From: Deltaproteobacteria bacterium | Lineage (GTDB): Bacteria > Myxococcota_A > Polyangia > Polyangiales > Polyangiaceae | Assembly (NCBI GenBank): GCA_016875405.1 | Contig: VGRJ01000005.1 | Coordinates: 1 to 64,000, forward strand | Direction of reading: 5' to 3' | DNA length: 64,000 nt | In this document: piece after piece, positions 17,404 through 25,832 of the stretch | How positions within the stretch are numbered: position 1 is the stretch's first letter | Layout: each line of letters starts with the position of its first letter | Program-made: the position numbers and the translations under genes | The notes under the pieces: model-generated | The model's database searches: none | What the model was told of the DNA's origin: nothing | What the model saw: only the letters and a program-made list of their open reading frames with translations

Positions 17404-18879
17404 TCACGCCGGCGGAGCGGGCGGTGCGACCTCGACACGCTCGGAGGCCGGTGCGGCCGGGGCTTGGTAGAGCCTCAAGTACTGCCTCGCCGGGCGCTCC
17501 CAAGAGCGGTCGAGCCGCATCATCCGGCGGCGCAACTCGCCCCAGCGGGCGGTTCGCATCGCGCTCGTAGCCCGAGCCGCGGCGGCCCCGAGCGCCTCAC
17601 CGGTGGCGTCGTCGAACACGAAGCCGGTACCCGTCGCGAGCGCCGCGTCGCAGTCGACCACCGTGTCGAGGAGGCCGCCCGTCCCGCGAACGATGGGTGC
17701 GGCCCCGTAGCGCTGCGCGTAGAGCTGCACGAGCCCGCAGGGCTCGAACCGCGAAGGCATCAGGACCGCGTCGGCCGCGGCCAGCAAGCGGTGCGTCATC
17801 GCCTCGGAGACGTGACCCAAGTAAATGGCGGCGTCCGGGCACTCTTCGACGGCGGCGATGAGCCTCGCCTCGAGCTCGGGCTCGCCCTCCCCTGCCACGA
17901 TGATCTGCGCGGGGCCGCGGGCGATCTGCGGCAACGCCTCGGCGAGGAGATCGCTCCCCTTCTGCGACGAGACCCGCCCAAGCGCGACGAAGAGCGGCAG
18001 CGCAGGGTCGACCGTCATCTCGAGCTCGGCGAGGAGCGACGCCTTGCAGCGGCCCTTGTTCGCCGCGTCCTCCGCGTCGTAGCGCGCGACGAGGTGCGGG
18101 TCGGTCGACGGGCTCCAAGTCGCGTAGTCGACGCCATTCGTGACGCCGACGATTGGGGCGTTCCGCGCGCGGAGGAGCGCGCCGACGGCGTCTCCGTCAG
18201 CCGACGCGAGCTCGCGCGCGTAGGTCGTCGAGACGGTGGTCACAACGTCCGCGGTGGCGACGCCGGTGCCGAGCGCGCTCATCACGCCGTCCGAAGCAGT
18301 GAGCGTCGCCGCGTCGAAGCCGAGCGCGACGGCCTCGTCGATCGGGAAGAGGCCCTGGTGCGCCGCGTTGTGGATGGTGAGCACGGTGCGCGGCCCGTTG
18401 CCGACGACCGCGCGCCGGCCCGCGATGAGCGGCGCCGCAAGCGCGGCATGCCAGTCGTGGAGGTGCACAACGTCATAGGGTTCTCCCGAGGCCGCGCGCT
18501 TCTCGGCGTGAGCGGCGATCGCCTGGCAGAACTGCCCGAAGCGACGGAGGTTGTCCGGGTGAGCCTGGCCCTCGTGATCGTAGATGCCTTCGCGGTCGTA
18601 GAGGCCGGGGATGTCGAGCAGCAGCAGCTGCACGCCCGGAGCGAAGCGACCGTCGAAGGTGAACGCCTCGGACGTCGGCAGCTTGAGCGGGACGAGCCGC
18701 CGGGCCAACATGAGCCCCGCTTCCTCGATGACCTTGTAGCGAGGCAGCGCGACCGTGACGTCATGACCGAGCCGACCCAGCGTCTTCGCCAGCGCCGCGA
18801 CCGCGTCCGCGAGCCCTCCCACCTTGGCGATGGGGGCGAGCTCGGAGGTGACCATCAGGATGCGCATGGCGGTGGCCAT
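17404..18879 (-). CDS. glgA: glycogen synthase (ADP/UDP-glucose type, GT5)
   Basis: 491 residues. It transfers glucose from a nucleotide sugar to alpha-1,4-glucan. N-terminal GT5 signature: MRILMVTSELAPIAKVGGLADAV with the KVGGL substrate loop. Also visible are VHLHDWHAAL, LTIHNAAHQG, GVTNGVDYATWSP and the C-terminal nucleotide-binding region ALGRVSSQKGSDLL and MPSRFEPCGLVQLYAQRYGA with the catalytic E. Length is normal. The start at 18879 is preceded by AGGA; an internal ATG at 18867 is the alternative. It is divergent from the pseudouridine synthase at 18903. Pgi and a phosphohexomutase elsewhere in the window act in the same sugar-phosphate pool. Confidence 0.95.
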   Translation of the reverse strand: MATAMRILMVTSELAPIAKVGGLADAVAALAKTLGRLGHDVTVALPRYKVIEEAGLMLARRLVPLKLPTSEAFTFDGRFAPGVQLLLLDIPGLYDREGIYDHEGQAHPDNLRRFGQFCQAIAAHAEKRAASGEPYDVVHLHDWHAALAAPLIAGRRAVVGNGPRTVLTIHNAAHQGLFPIDEAVALGFDAATLTASDGVMSALGTGVATADVVTTVSTTYARELASADGDAVGALLRARNAPIVGVTNGVDYATWSPSTDPHLVARYDAEDAANKGRCKASLLAELEMTVDPALPLFVALGRVSSQKGSDLLAEALPQIARGPAQIIVAGEGEPELEARLIAAVEECPDAAIYLGHVSEAMTHRLLAAADAVLMPSRFEPCGLVQLYAQRYGAAPIVRGTGGLLDTVVDCDAALATGTGFVFDDATGEALGAAAARATSAMRTARWGELRRRMMRLDRSWERPARQYLRLYQAPAAPASERVEVAPPAPPA

Positions 18880-18902
18880 AGTGCATCCTCGTCGGGGCCG
18901 CC

Positions 18903-19949
18903 ATGACTCGAAGAGCCGACCCGATGGACCTACGCGAGGAGCGCTTCGCCGCGCGCACCGAGGGAATCGTGCGTCCTGCGACGCTCGGCGAGGAGGCGGT
19001 GATGCGGGTGCTACGCGTGCCCCCGGAACTCGCGGGGATGCGGCTCGATCGCTTCGTGCAGACCCAGCTACGCGCGACGAGCCGCACGCGCACCCAGCGA
19101 ATCGTCGAGCTCGGCGCGTTCACTTCGGACGGAGCGGCGCTTCGGAAGAACCACCGCGTGCGGACCGAGGAGCGCATCATCCTGTGGCGCGAGGCATGGG
19201 ACGAGCCGCACACGGACGTCGAACTCGCGGTGATCTACGAGGATGCCGAGTTGCTGGCGATCAACAAGCCGCCCAACGTCGCGGTCCACCCCACCGCTCG
19301 GCACAACAGAAGTACCGTGACATCGCTCCTCGCGGCGCAGCGCCCGAAGGATCGGCTCACGCTGCTCCACCGAATCGACCGCGAGACCAGCGGCGTGCTC
19401 CTCCTCGCTCGAACGCGCGCAGCCGACCGCTCGGTCAAGGTTCAGTTCGAGGAGCGCCGCGACGTCCTGAAGCGCTACCTCGCGATCGCCTGGGGCTGCC
19501 CCGACTGGCAGCGGCGTACGTGCGAGCTTCCGCTCGAGCTCGACCCCACGAGCCACACCCGGGTGAAGATGCGTATCGCAGCGCCCGGCGAGGGCCTCGA
19601 AGCGGCGACGACCTTCGAGCGTCTCGAGGTGCGGCGGCGCGGCGGGCGAACCTACGCGATGTTCCGATGCACGCTCCACACCGGACGGCAGCATCAGATT
19701 CGCCTCCACCTCGCGGCGATGGGCATGCCCATCGTCGGCGACAAACTCTACGGCCCCGACGAGACGATCCACCAGCGCGCCGCCGATCGCGTGTTGACCG
19801 ACGAGGACCTCGCCGTGCTCGAACTCGAGCGCCACGCGCTGCACGCCGCAGAGCTCGAGCTCGACCATCCCGAAGACGCACGCCGCATCCGCATCGAGGC
19901 GCCGCTTCTCCCCGACATGGCCACGTTCTGGGAGTCGCTCGAGCGCTGA
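18903..19949 (+). CDS. RluA-family RNA pseudouridine synthase
   Basis: 348 residues. An N-terminal S4-like RNA-binding region (LAGMRLDRFVQTQL) is followed by the catalytic domain with HRIDRETSG (catalytic Asp159), the INKPPNVAVHPT segment and the C-terminal GRQHQIRLHL motif. The family isomerises uridine in 23S rRNA or tRNA; which site (RluA, RluC or RluD type) cannot be decided from sequence alone. A second ATG at 18924 is possible as the start. It runs convergent with pgi, with 7 nt between the stops. Confidence 0.93.
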   Translation: MTRRADPMDLREERFAARTEGIVRPATLGEEAVMRVLRVPPELAGMRLDRFVQTQLRATSRTRTQRIVELGAFTSDGAALRKNHRVRTEERIILWREAWDEPHTDVELAVIYEDAELLAINKPPNVAVHPTARHNRSTVTSLLAAQRPKDRLTLLHRIDRETSGVLLLARTRAADRSVKVQFEERRDVLKRYLAIAWGCPDWQRRTCELPLELDPTSHTRVKMRIAAPGEGLEAATTFERLEVRRRGGRTYAMFRCTLHTGRQHQIRLHLAAMGMPIVGDKLYGPDETIHQRAADRVLTDEDLAVLELERHALHAAELELDHPEDARRIRIEAPLLPDMATFWESLER

Positions 19950-19956
19950 CGAGCGC

Positions 19957-21546
19957 CTAACGGCGAGCCGCGAAGCGCGTGCGGAGCGGGTCCCCGTCGC
20001 TCGTCATCGTAACGCGGCCGTTCGCGGCGAGGTGGCGGAGCGCGACGAAGAGCGCGTCGGCGTCGTCGGTGCCGAGGGACATGGCGAGCTCACCCGCCGT
20101 GAGGCCGTCCTGCGAGGCCGCGTGAAGGCACGCGACTGCGCGGACCTGGAGCGCGAGGACGGCCGCGGCGGCGCGCTTCCCGGACTCGACGGCCGGCTGA
20201 TGGTAGGCGTTGATCCCGATCAACTCTGCGTAGAGCCCCACTGCCCGCTCGAAGAGCGCGAGGTAGGCCCCGAGCGTGCGCGCGTCGAGCACCCCGAACG
20301 TCAGCGTGAGCGACCGCTTTCCGCGAGTCGCGAGCGCCTTTCGGGTGCCCTGGAGGAACGCCGAGAGGTAGTCACCGCTCGTGATACCCGCCTCGACCTC
20401 GAGGTCTTCCCCGCGTCGGTCGCGGAGGATCTCGACGAAGGTGACGAAGAAATCGTCTGGCCCGTCGAGCAACTGCTGCACATAGGCGTGCTGGTCGGTC
20501 GAGCCCTTGTTTCCGTAGACAGTGAGACCCTGCGAGACGACGTTGCCCGCACGATCCTCTCGCTTCCCGAGCGACTCCATCACCAGCTGCTGCAGGTAGC
20601 GAGACGATAGCTCGAGGCGGTCCTTGTAGGGGAGCATCACCATCGCGCGCCGACCGCGCCCATCCCCAAGCAGGTGCCATGCCGCGGCGAGCAGCGCGGC
20701 CGGGTTCGCGAGGGGGTCACGGACGCGGGTGAGCCTGTCCATCGCTGCCGCTCCGTCGAGGAGCGCGGCGACGTCCACGCCGGCGAGCGCCGCTGGGAAG
20801 AGGCCGACCGCCGAGGTCACGCTCGTGCGCCCGCCGACCCAGTCCCACATCGGCAAGGTCGCGCGGAAGCCATTCTCTCGCGCGTGCCGGTCGAGCTCGC
20901 TGCCGGCCTGCGTGATCGCGACCGCATGCCCCCCAAAGTCGAGCCCCGCGCGAGCGTAGGCCGCCGCGACCTCGAGCATGCCGTTGCGCGTCTCCTTGGT
21001 CCCGCCCGACTTCGAGATTACGACGACCAACGTGGCCCCGAGCTCTCCAGCCAGCCGCACGAGATGCCGCTCGAAGCCGTCGGGATCGGTGTTGTCGGCG
21101 AAGCGGACGTCGAGCGCGCCGTCGGTCCCCGAAGCGACCCCGAGCGCGTCGATGACGAGCTGTGGGCCGAGCGCCGAACCGCCGATCCCCACCACGAGTG
21201 CGTGCCGGAAGCGCGCGCCGGTGGGCGAAGCGAGCGTACCGTCCTGGATCGACGCCGCGAGCGAGCGGACGCGCACGCCCGTCTCCTCGATCGCAGCGCG
21301 TAGAGCACCGTCGGGAGCCAGCTCGGGTGCGCGCAGCCAGTAGTGCCCGACCCGTCGCCCTTCGTCGGGATTGGCGATCGAGCCGCCCTCGAGCTCGGCC
21401 ATGGCGTCGAGGGCGCGCGAGAGCTCGGGCCCAAGACCCGCGACCTCCGAGGCATCGAAGCCGGCGCGGCTCCAGTCGAGCGTGCAGTCGAGCGCGGCAT
21501 GGTGGAGCGAGCGTGCCGCGAAGCGCTCGAACGTGTCGTTCGTCAT
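19957..21546 (-). CDS. pgi: glucose-6-phosphate isomerase
   Basis: 529 residues. It interconverts glucose-6-phosphate and fructose-6-phosphate. SIS-fold signatures: VVGIGGSALGPQLV, VISKSGGTKET, PMWDWVGGRTS, and the later TVYGNKGSTDQHAYVQQL and FERAVGLYAELIGINAYHQPAVE segment with the catalytic residues. The start MTNDTFERFAARS at 21546 was chosen because the upstream in-frame extension to 21681 has no homology-like character. Upstream lies a stretch of decayed coding sequence. Confidence 0.95.
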   Translation of the reverse strand: MTNDTFERFAARSLHHAALDCTLDWSRAGFDASEVAGLGPELSRALDAMAELEGGSIANPDEGRRVGHYWLRAPELAPDGALRAAIEETGVRVRSLAASIQDGTLASPTGARFRHALVVGIGGSALGPQLVIDALGVASGTDGALDVRFADNTDPDGFERHLVRLAGELGATLVVVISKSGGTKETRNGMLEVAAAYARAGLDFGGHAVAITQAGSELDRHARENGFRATLPMWDWVGGRTSVTSAVGLFPAALAGVDVAALLDGAAAMDRLTRVRDPLANPAALLAAAWHLLGDGRGRRAMVMLPYKDRLELSSRYLQQLVMESLGKREDRAGNVVSQGLTVYGNKGSTDQHAYVQQLLDGPDDFFVTFVEILRDRRGEDLEVEAGITSGDYLSAFLQGTRKALATRGKRSLTLTFGVLDARTLGAYLALFERAVGLYAELIGINAYHQPAVESGKRAAAAVLALQVRAVACLHAASQDGLTAGELAMSLGTDDADALFVALRHLAANGRVTMTSDGDPLRTRFAARR

Positions 21547-21599
21547 GCGACGGGGATACGCACGCTTCGGGGACGCGTAAAGCCGCGTCGCTCGGCGCG

Positions 21600-21771
21600 C
21601 CCCACCCCGAAGGCCCTCCATGATGGCAGCGGTGCACGACCTCTTCGGCGCTCGTCGCTGACGCAACGCAAGCGCGCGCATCGGCCGAGGTCGTACGCCC
21701 CTCGCAGGCCTCGACCTCGACGGAGAGCCGCCGACCGAGCTCGGCGCGCTTCCGCTCCGCGAGGGCTGCGG
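21600..21771 (-). other. coding-like stretch without a credible start or stop
   Basis: One minus-strand frame reads LAAALAERKRAELGRRLSVE, then EACEGRTTSADARACVASATSAEEVVHRCHH. This looks like the C-terminal part of a small helical exported protein (the Cys...Ala-rich pattern is frequent in Myxococcota). It has no separate start codon and its frame runs on into pgi, so either it is a gene remnant or the sequence carries another frameshift here. Low certainty. Confidence 0.25.
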
Positions 21772-22292
21772 CTAGGCGTGTCGACCGAGGGGACGCCGGA
21801 CCGATGGGGACGAGCTCTTCCGCGCCAAGAGGAGCCGCTCGCTGCGGGTGAGCAAGGGCGGCACGAGCGACGAAAGCGCCGTCGAGCGCGACGTCTCGTA
21901 CGGTGGAGCGCTGAGCTCGGGTCCCAGGGTGAGGCTGCCCCGGGAGACTCGCTCGGACCGCCTGGCCCGGGCGACGTCGAGCGTGCAGTGGTCGTGCGCG
22001 TCGTCGTCCTCGATCACGTCGAGGCGACCGAGCGCCGGGCTCGAGGACGGCGCGCTCTCGTCGAGCGTCTCCGCCGCATGCACGTCCCCCGAGCGAGCCT
22101 TGAGGCGGTCGCGCCGTGCTCCCCGAGCTCGTGCACCAGCTCACCGTGCTCGGGACACACGGCGTGACCGACGAGCAGATGATGAGCGAGCCCGCCCAGC
22201 TGCGAGGGGACGCACAGCGCCGCCGCGACGAGGGCCCACGCACGGGCGAGCGCGGGGCGGAGCGGCAGCGGATGGCGCGTCACGGGCGACAC
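21772..22292 (-). pseudogene. frameshifted small membrane protein with CPEHGE and DDDAHDHC motifs
   Basis: From GTG 22292 one frame encodes VSPVTRHPLPLRPALARAWA, a hydrophobic segment, and GHAVCPEHGELVHELGEHG. Protein-like sequence then continues in the frame that reads DRLKARSGDVHAAETLDESA, DVIEDDDAHDHCTLDVARA and ends at 21772. The span of 521 nt is one base short of a multiple of three, consistent with a single-base loss between about 22105 and 22125. The His/Asp/Cys clusters suggest a metal-binding role, but the family was not recognised. Either a real frameshift mutation, a sequencing error, or programmed -1 frameshifting. Confidence 0.5.
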
Positions 22293-22416
22293 CTGCAGGC
22301 CTCCGCACGCTCGCCGCGGACCTCGCGCCCGTCGAGCGCAACACGACGTCACGCGCGAAGGCGCGGGCAACCGCTCCGTGACGTGATACAACGTCGACCC
22401 CGCCCGGAGCGGGGGG

Positions 22417-22438
22417 CGGTCCCACGTGCATGGGACCG
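22417..22438 (+). promoter_or_regulatory. inverted repeat in sucA leader
   Basis: Perfect 8-bp arms CGGTCCCA / TGGGACCG around a 6-nt loop, ending 25 nt before the sucA ATG. A second weaker CCCCG/CGGGG hairpin lies just upstream near 22398-22415. It could be an operator or a leader hairpin; function not demonstrated. Confidence 0.35.
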
Positions 22439-22463
22439 CTCGATCGACGTTCGGAGAGAAGCG

Positions 22464-25265
22464 ATGGCGAGCGACTTCGGCATCAACCAGGGCTTGGTGG
22501 ACGAGCTCTACGCGCACTACCTCGAAAACCCGCGGCTCGTGGACGAGAGCTGGCGTCGTTACTTCGACGCCCTGACCGGCGACGGCGCTGGCCCGCGAGG
22601 AGACGCCGCTCAAGCTCGAGCAGATGCGCCGCGGGGCATCGGTCACCAGACGAACGGGCACGCTCGCGCTATGGAAGAGACCTCGGCGTCGCTCACCGCG
22701 CGCGTTCAGAAGCTCGTCAACGCGTACCGCACCGTGGGTCACCTCGCAGCCCACCTGAACCCGCTCGAGGACCCGCCCGCGCTCTCGCACGAGCTCGACC
22801 CCACGAGCTATGGCATCGGCGAGTCCGAGCTCGCCTCGGTCGCCGGCGGCCTCGACCTCGCGGGCTCGGAGGCGCAGACCGTCGCGGAGGTCGTCGCGCG
22901 GCTTCGCCAGACGTACTGCGGCGCGATCGGCGTCGAGTTCCGGAGCATCGAGGACGGCGAGGAGCGGCGCTGGCTGCAGACCCGCATGGAGGCCTCGAAC
23001 AATCGGGCCCCGCTCGATCGCGCAGCGCAGGTGCAGCTCTTGACCAAGCTCTCGGACGCCGAGAACCTCGAGCAGTTCATCCACAAGAGCTACGCGCCCG
23101 GGACGAAGCGCTTCTCGCTCGAGGGCCTCGAGAGCCTGATCCCGATGCTCGATCTCATCATCGAGCGCGGGGCCGAGCTCGGCGTCGACGAGTTCGTGTT
23201 CGGGATGGCGCACCGCGGACGCCTGAACGTCCTGGTCAACACGATCGAGATGCGCCTCTCGGAGATCTTCTACGCCTTCGAGGACAAGGACGCCGAGCGC
23301 TACCTCGGGCGCGGCGACGTGAAGTACCACCTCGGGTTCTCGAACGATCGCCTCACCGCGAGCGGGAAGCGCGTGCACCTCACGATGACGTTCAACCCGA
23401 GCCACCTCGAGTTTGTGAACCCGGTGGTCGAGGGGCGCGTCCGTGCGAAGCAAGACCGCCGCCAGGACACGGGTCGGGGAGCGATCGTGCCGATCCTCAT
23501 CCACGGGGACGCGGCGTTCGTCGGGCAGGGCGTCAACACCGAGACCCTGAACATGTGCGGGCTGCCGAACTACGCGACCGGCGGGACGATCCACGTGATC
23601 GTCAACAACCAGGTCGGGTTCACGACCGATCCGAGCGACGCGCGCTCGACGCGCTACGCGTCGGACATCATGAAGATGCTGAACGTCCCTGTCTTCCACG
23701 TGAACGGCGAGGATCCAGAGGCGGTCGCGCAGGTCGCGCACCTCGCGATGGAGTGGCGTCAGCAGTTCCGTAAGGACGTGCTCATCGACCTCTACGGGTA
23801 CCGTCGCCACGGCCACAACGAGGGCGACGAGCCGCGCTTCACGCAGCCGCGGATGTACCGCATCATCGATCGCAAGCCCACCGTGCGCGAGATGTACGTG
23901 CGCCGCTTGATCGAGCTCGGACAGATCGATCAGCAGGTCGCCGACGACATCGGCACGCGCCGGCGACACGCGCTCGCCGAGGCGCTCGACGAGGTGAAAA
24001 AGAAGGGCTTCGTTCCTGCGCCCGATACGATGGGCGGCGTCTGGCAAGGGTACTCGGGCGGCGCGGACGCGAGCGCGCCCGAGGCCGTGACGGCCGTGTC
24101 GCGCGAGGAGCTCTTGGCCCTCTCGAAGGCCGTAAACTTCGTCCCCGAGAGTTTCCGCGCCCACAAGAAGGTGCTCGCGATTCTGCAGCAGAGGCACCAG
24201 CGTCTCGCCGCCGGCGAGCCGTTCGACTGGGGCACGGCGGAGCTCCTCGCTTACGCGACGCTCGTCGCTCAGGGCCACGACATCCGCATCTCGGGCGAGG
24301 ACGTGCACCGCGGTACGTTCAGCCACCGTCACACCGTGCTCTTCGACCAGGAGACCGGTGCGCCCCACACCCCGCTGAACCACCTCCGCCCATCGCAGGG
24401 GCGTTACGAATCGTGCAACAGCCCGCTCAGCGAGCAAGCGGTGCTCGGCTTCGACTTCGGCTACAGCCTGGATTCGCCCGACAAGCTCGTGATCTGGGAG
24501 GCGCAGTTCGGCGACTTCCTCAACGTCGCGCAGGTGATCGTCGACCAGTTCCTCTGCTCGAGCGAGGACAAGTGGATGCGACTCTCCGGGCTCGTGCTCT
24601 ACCTCCCCCACGGGTACGAGGGCCAGGGTCCCGAGCACTCGAGCGCGCGCATCGAGCGCTTCCTCCAGAACTGCGCGGAGGACAACATCCAGGTCTGCAA
24701 CCTGACGACGCCGGCCCAGCTGTTCCACGTGCTGCGCAGGCAGATCGTGCGTCGCTACCGGAAGCCTCTCGTGATCTTCACGCCGAAGAGCTTGCTTCGC
24801 GCGGCGTACGGCGCCGAAGGACCGAAGCCCGTCTCGACCCTGACCGACCTCACCGAAGGTCGCTTTCAGCGCGCGATCGGTGACGAGGTCGTCGATCCGA
24901 AGAAGGTGCGCAAGATCCTTCTCTGCAGCGGCAAGGTCTACTACGACCTCGCGAAGCGCAGGCTCGAGCGAAACATCGACGATGTCGCGATCCTTCGCCT
25001 CGAGCAGCTCTACCCGCTGAACGGTGAGATCCTCGACGCGCTCGCCGCGTTTCCAGACGGCACGCCGCTCGTCTGGGTCCAGGAGGAGCCGTGGAACAAT
25101 GGGCCATGGTTCTACGTGCAAGCGACGCTGCCCAGGCACCTCGGCGAAAGGCTCCCGCTCGCGGGCGTCGTGAGCCGGAACGCGAGCGCGAGCCCCGCGA
25201 CAGGCAGCAAGGCCGCGCACCTCCTCGAGCAAGAGCGCATCCTCGAGCAAGCGTTCGCGAAATGA
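22464..25265 (+). CDS. sucA: 2-oxoglutarate dehydrogenase E1 component
   Basis: 933 residues, the usual E1 length. This thiamine-diphosphate enzyme decarboxylates 2-oxoglutarate and passes the succinyl group to E2. Signatures: an N-terminal INQGLVDELYAHYLENP segment (E2/E3-binding region), GMAHRGRLNVLVN, HGDAAFVGQG near 345, IVNNQVGFTTDP near 381, DLYGYRRHGHNEGDEP near 441, and the SGEDVHRGTFSHRH and LPHGYEGQGPEHSSARIER segments. It lacks the extra acyltransferase domain of actinobacterial Kgd. The ATG at 22464 follows SD GGAGAGAAG. The customary sucB partner is not adjacent; a thioesterase gene overlaps instead. Confidence 0.97.
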   Translation: MASDFGINQGLVDELYAHYLENPRLVDESWRRYFDALTGDGAGPRGDAAQARADAPRGIGHQTNGHARAMEETSASLTARVQKLVNAYRTVGHLAAHLNPLEDPPALSHELDPTSYGIGESELASVAGGLDLAGSEAQTVAEVVARLRQTYCGAIGVEFRSIEDGEERRWLQTRMEASNNRAPLDRAAQVQLLTKLSDAENLEQFIHKSYAPGTKRFSLEGLESLIPMLDLIIERGAELGVDEFVFGMAHRGRLNVLVNTIEMRLSEIFYAFEDKDAERYLGRGDVKYHLGFSNDRLTASGKRVHLTMTFNPSHLEFVNPVVEGRVRAKQDRRQDTGRGAIVPILIHGDAAFVGQGVNTETLNMCGLPNYATGGTIHVIVNNQVGFTTDPSDARSTRYASDIMKMLNVPVFHVNGEDPEAVAQVAHLAMEWRQQFRKDVLIDLYGYRRHGHNEGDEPRFTQPRMYRIIDRKPTVREMYVRRLIELGQIDQQVADDIGTRRRHALAEALDEVKKKGFVPAPDTMGGVWQGYSGGADASAPEAVTAVSREELLALSKAVNFVPESFRAHKKVLAILQQRHQRLAAGEPFDWGTAELLAYATLVAQGHDIRISGEDVHRGTFSHRHTVLFDQETGAPHTPLNHLRPSQGRYESCNSPLSEQAVLGFDFGYSLDSPDKLVIWEAQFGDFLNVAQVIVDQFLCSSEDKWMRLSGLVLYLPHGYEGQGPEHSSARIERFLQNCAEDNIQVCNLTTPAQLFHVLRRQIVRRYRKPLVIFTPKSLLRAAYGAEGPKPVSTLTDLTEGRFQRAIGDEVVDPKKVRKILLCSGKVYYDLAKRRLERNIDDVAILRLEQLYPLNGEILDALAAFPDGTPLVWVQEEPWNNGPWFYVQATLPRHLGERLPLAGVVSRNASASPATGSKAAHLLEQERILEQAFAK

Positions 25266-25777
25266 GCGCGGGCGAGCCTCGTCGCTCGCTCCAGGAGCGC
25301 TACGCCGCGACGAACGGCTGCTTCGGCTGCGGCCCCGCAAACCCGCGTGGCCTCGGCCTGAGGAGCTTCGTGTCGGAGGACGGCGAGCAGCTCACCGCGC
25401 GCTTCGAGCCGGAGACACATCACGCCGCCTTCGGAGAGGTGCTGAACGGCGGCATCATCGGAGTGCTCCTCGACTGTCACTCGAACTGGGCCGCGGCCTA
25501 CCACCTGATGCGCTTGCGGGGCGAGGCGAGCCCCCCATGCACCGTGACGGCGGACTTTCACGTCACGCTGCGTCGCCCGACTCCGCTTCGAGGCGCGGTC
25601 GAGCTCACCGCGCGCGTGGTGGAGGTGACCGGCGCAAGGGTCGTCGTCGAGGCGACGCTCGAGGCAGAAGTCCTCCGTCGACCGACCGACCCCGAGCCCG
25701 AGCGGCGTGTGACCGCGATCTGCCGCGGGACCTTCGTCGCGGTCGAGGAAGGTCATCCCGCGCACCATCGGCTGTGA
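25262..25777 (+). CDS. PaaI/hotdog-fold thioesterase
   Basis: 171 residues. It begins MSAGEPRRSLQERYAATNGC and contains CFGCGPANPRGLGLR, then GEVLNGGIIGVLLDCHSNWAA, the hotdog helix with its catalytic Asp/His neighbourhood, and the strands TVTADFHVTLRRPTPL and AICRGTFVAVE. Such enzymes hydrolyse acyl-CoA thioesters; the substrate is not readable. The start overlaps the sucA stop (ATGA), so its translation is coupled to the TCA-cycle gene, which hints at a role in CoA thioester handling. Confidence 0.85.
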   Translation: MSAGEPRRSLQERYAATNGCFGCGPANPRGLGLRSFVSEDGEQLTARFEPETHHAAFGEVLNGGIIGVLLDCHSNWAAAYHLMRLRGEASPPCTVTADFHVTLRRPTPLRGAVELTARVVEVTGARVVVEATLEAEVLRRPTDPEPERRVTAICRGTFVAVEEGHPAHHRL

Positions 25778-25832
25778 CCGAGGCTCGCGGCTTGCTTGCC
25801 TTTCCGAGGAAACCTTGCGAAACACCGTAGCG

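Noticed and set aside
22014-25340. 1108-codon ORF antisense to sucA
   Set aside because: It mirrors sucA codons, has no family motifs over most of its length, and sucA has full E1 signatures. Only its last part (22014-22292) carries protein-like sequence, reported as the frameshifted gene.
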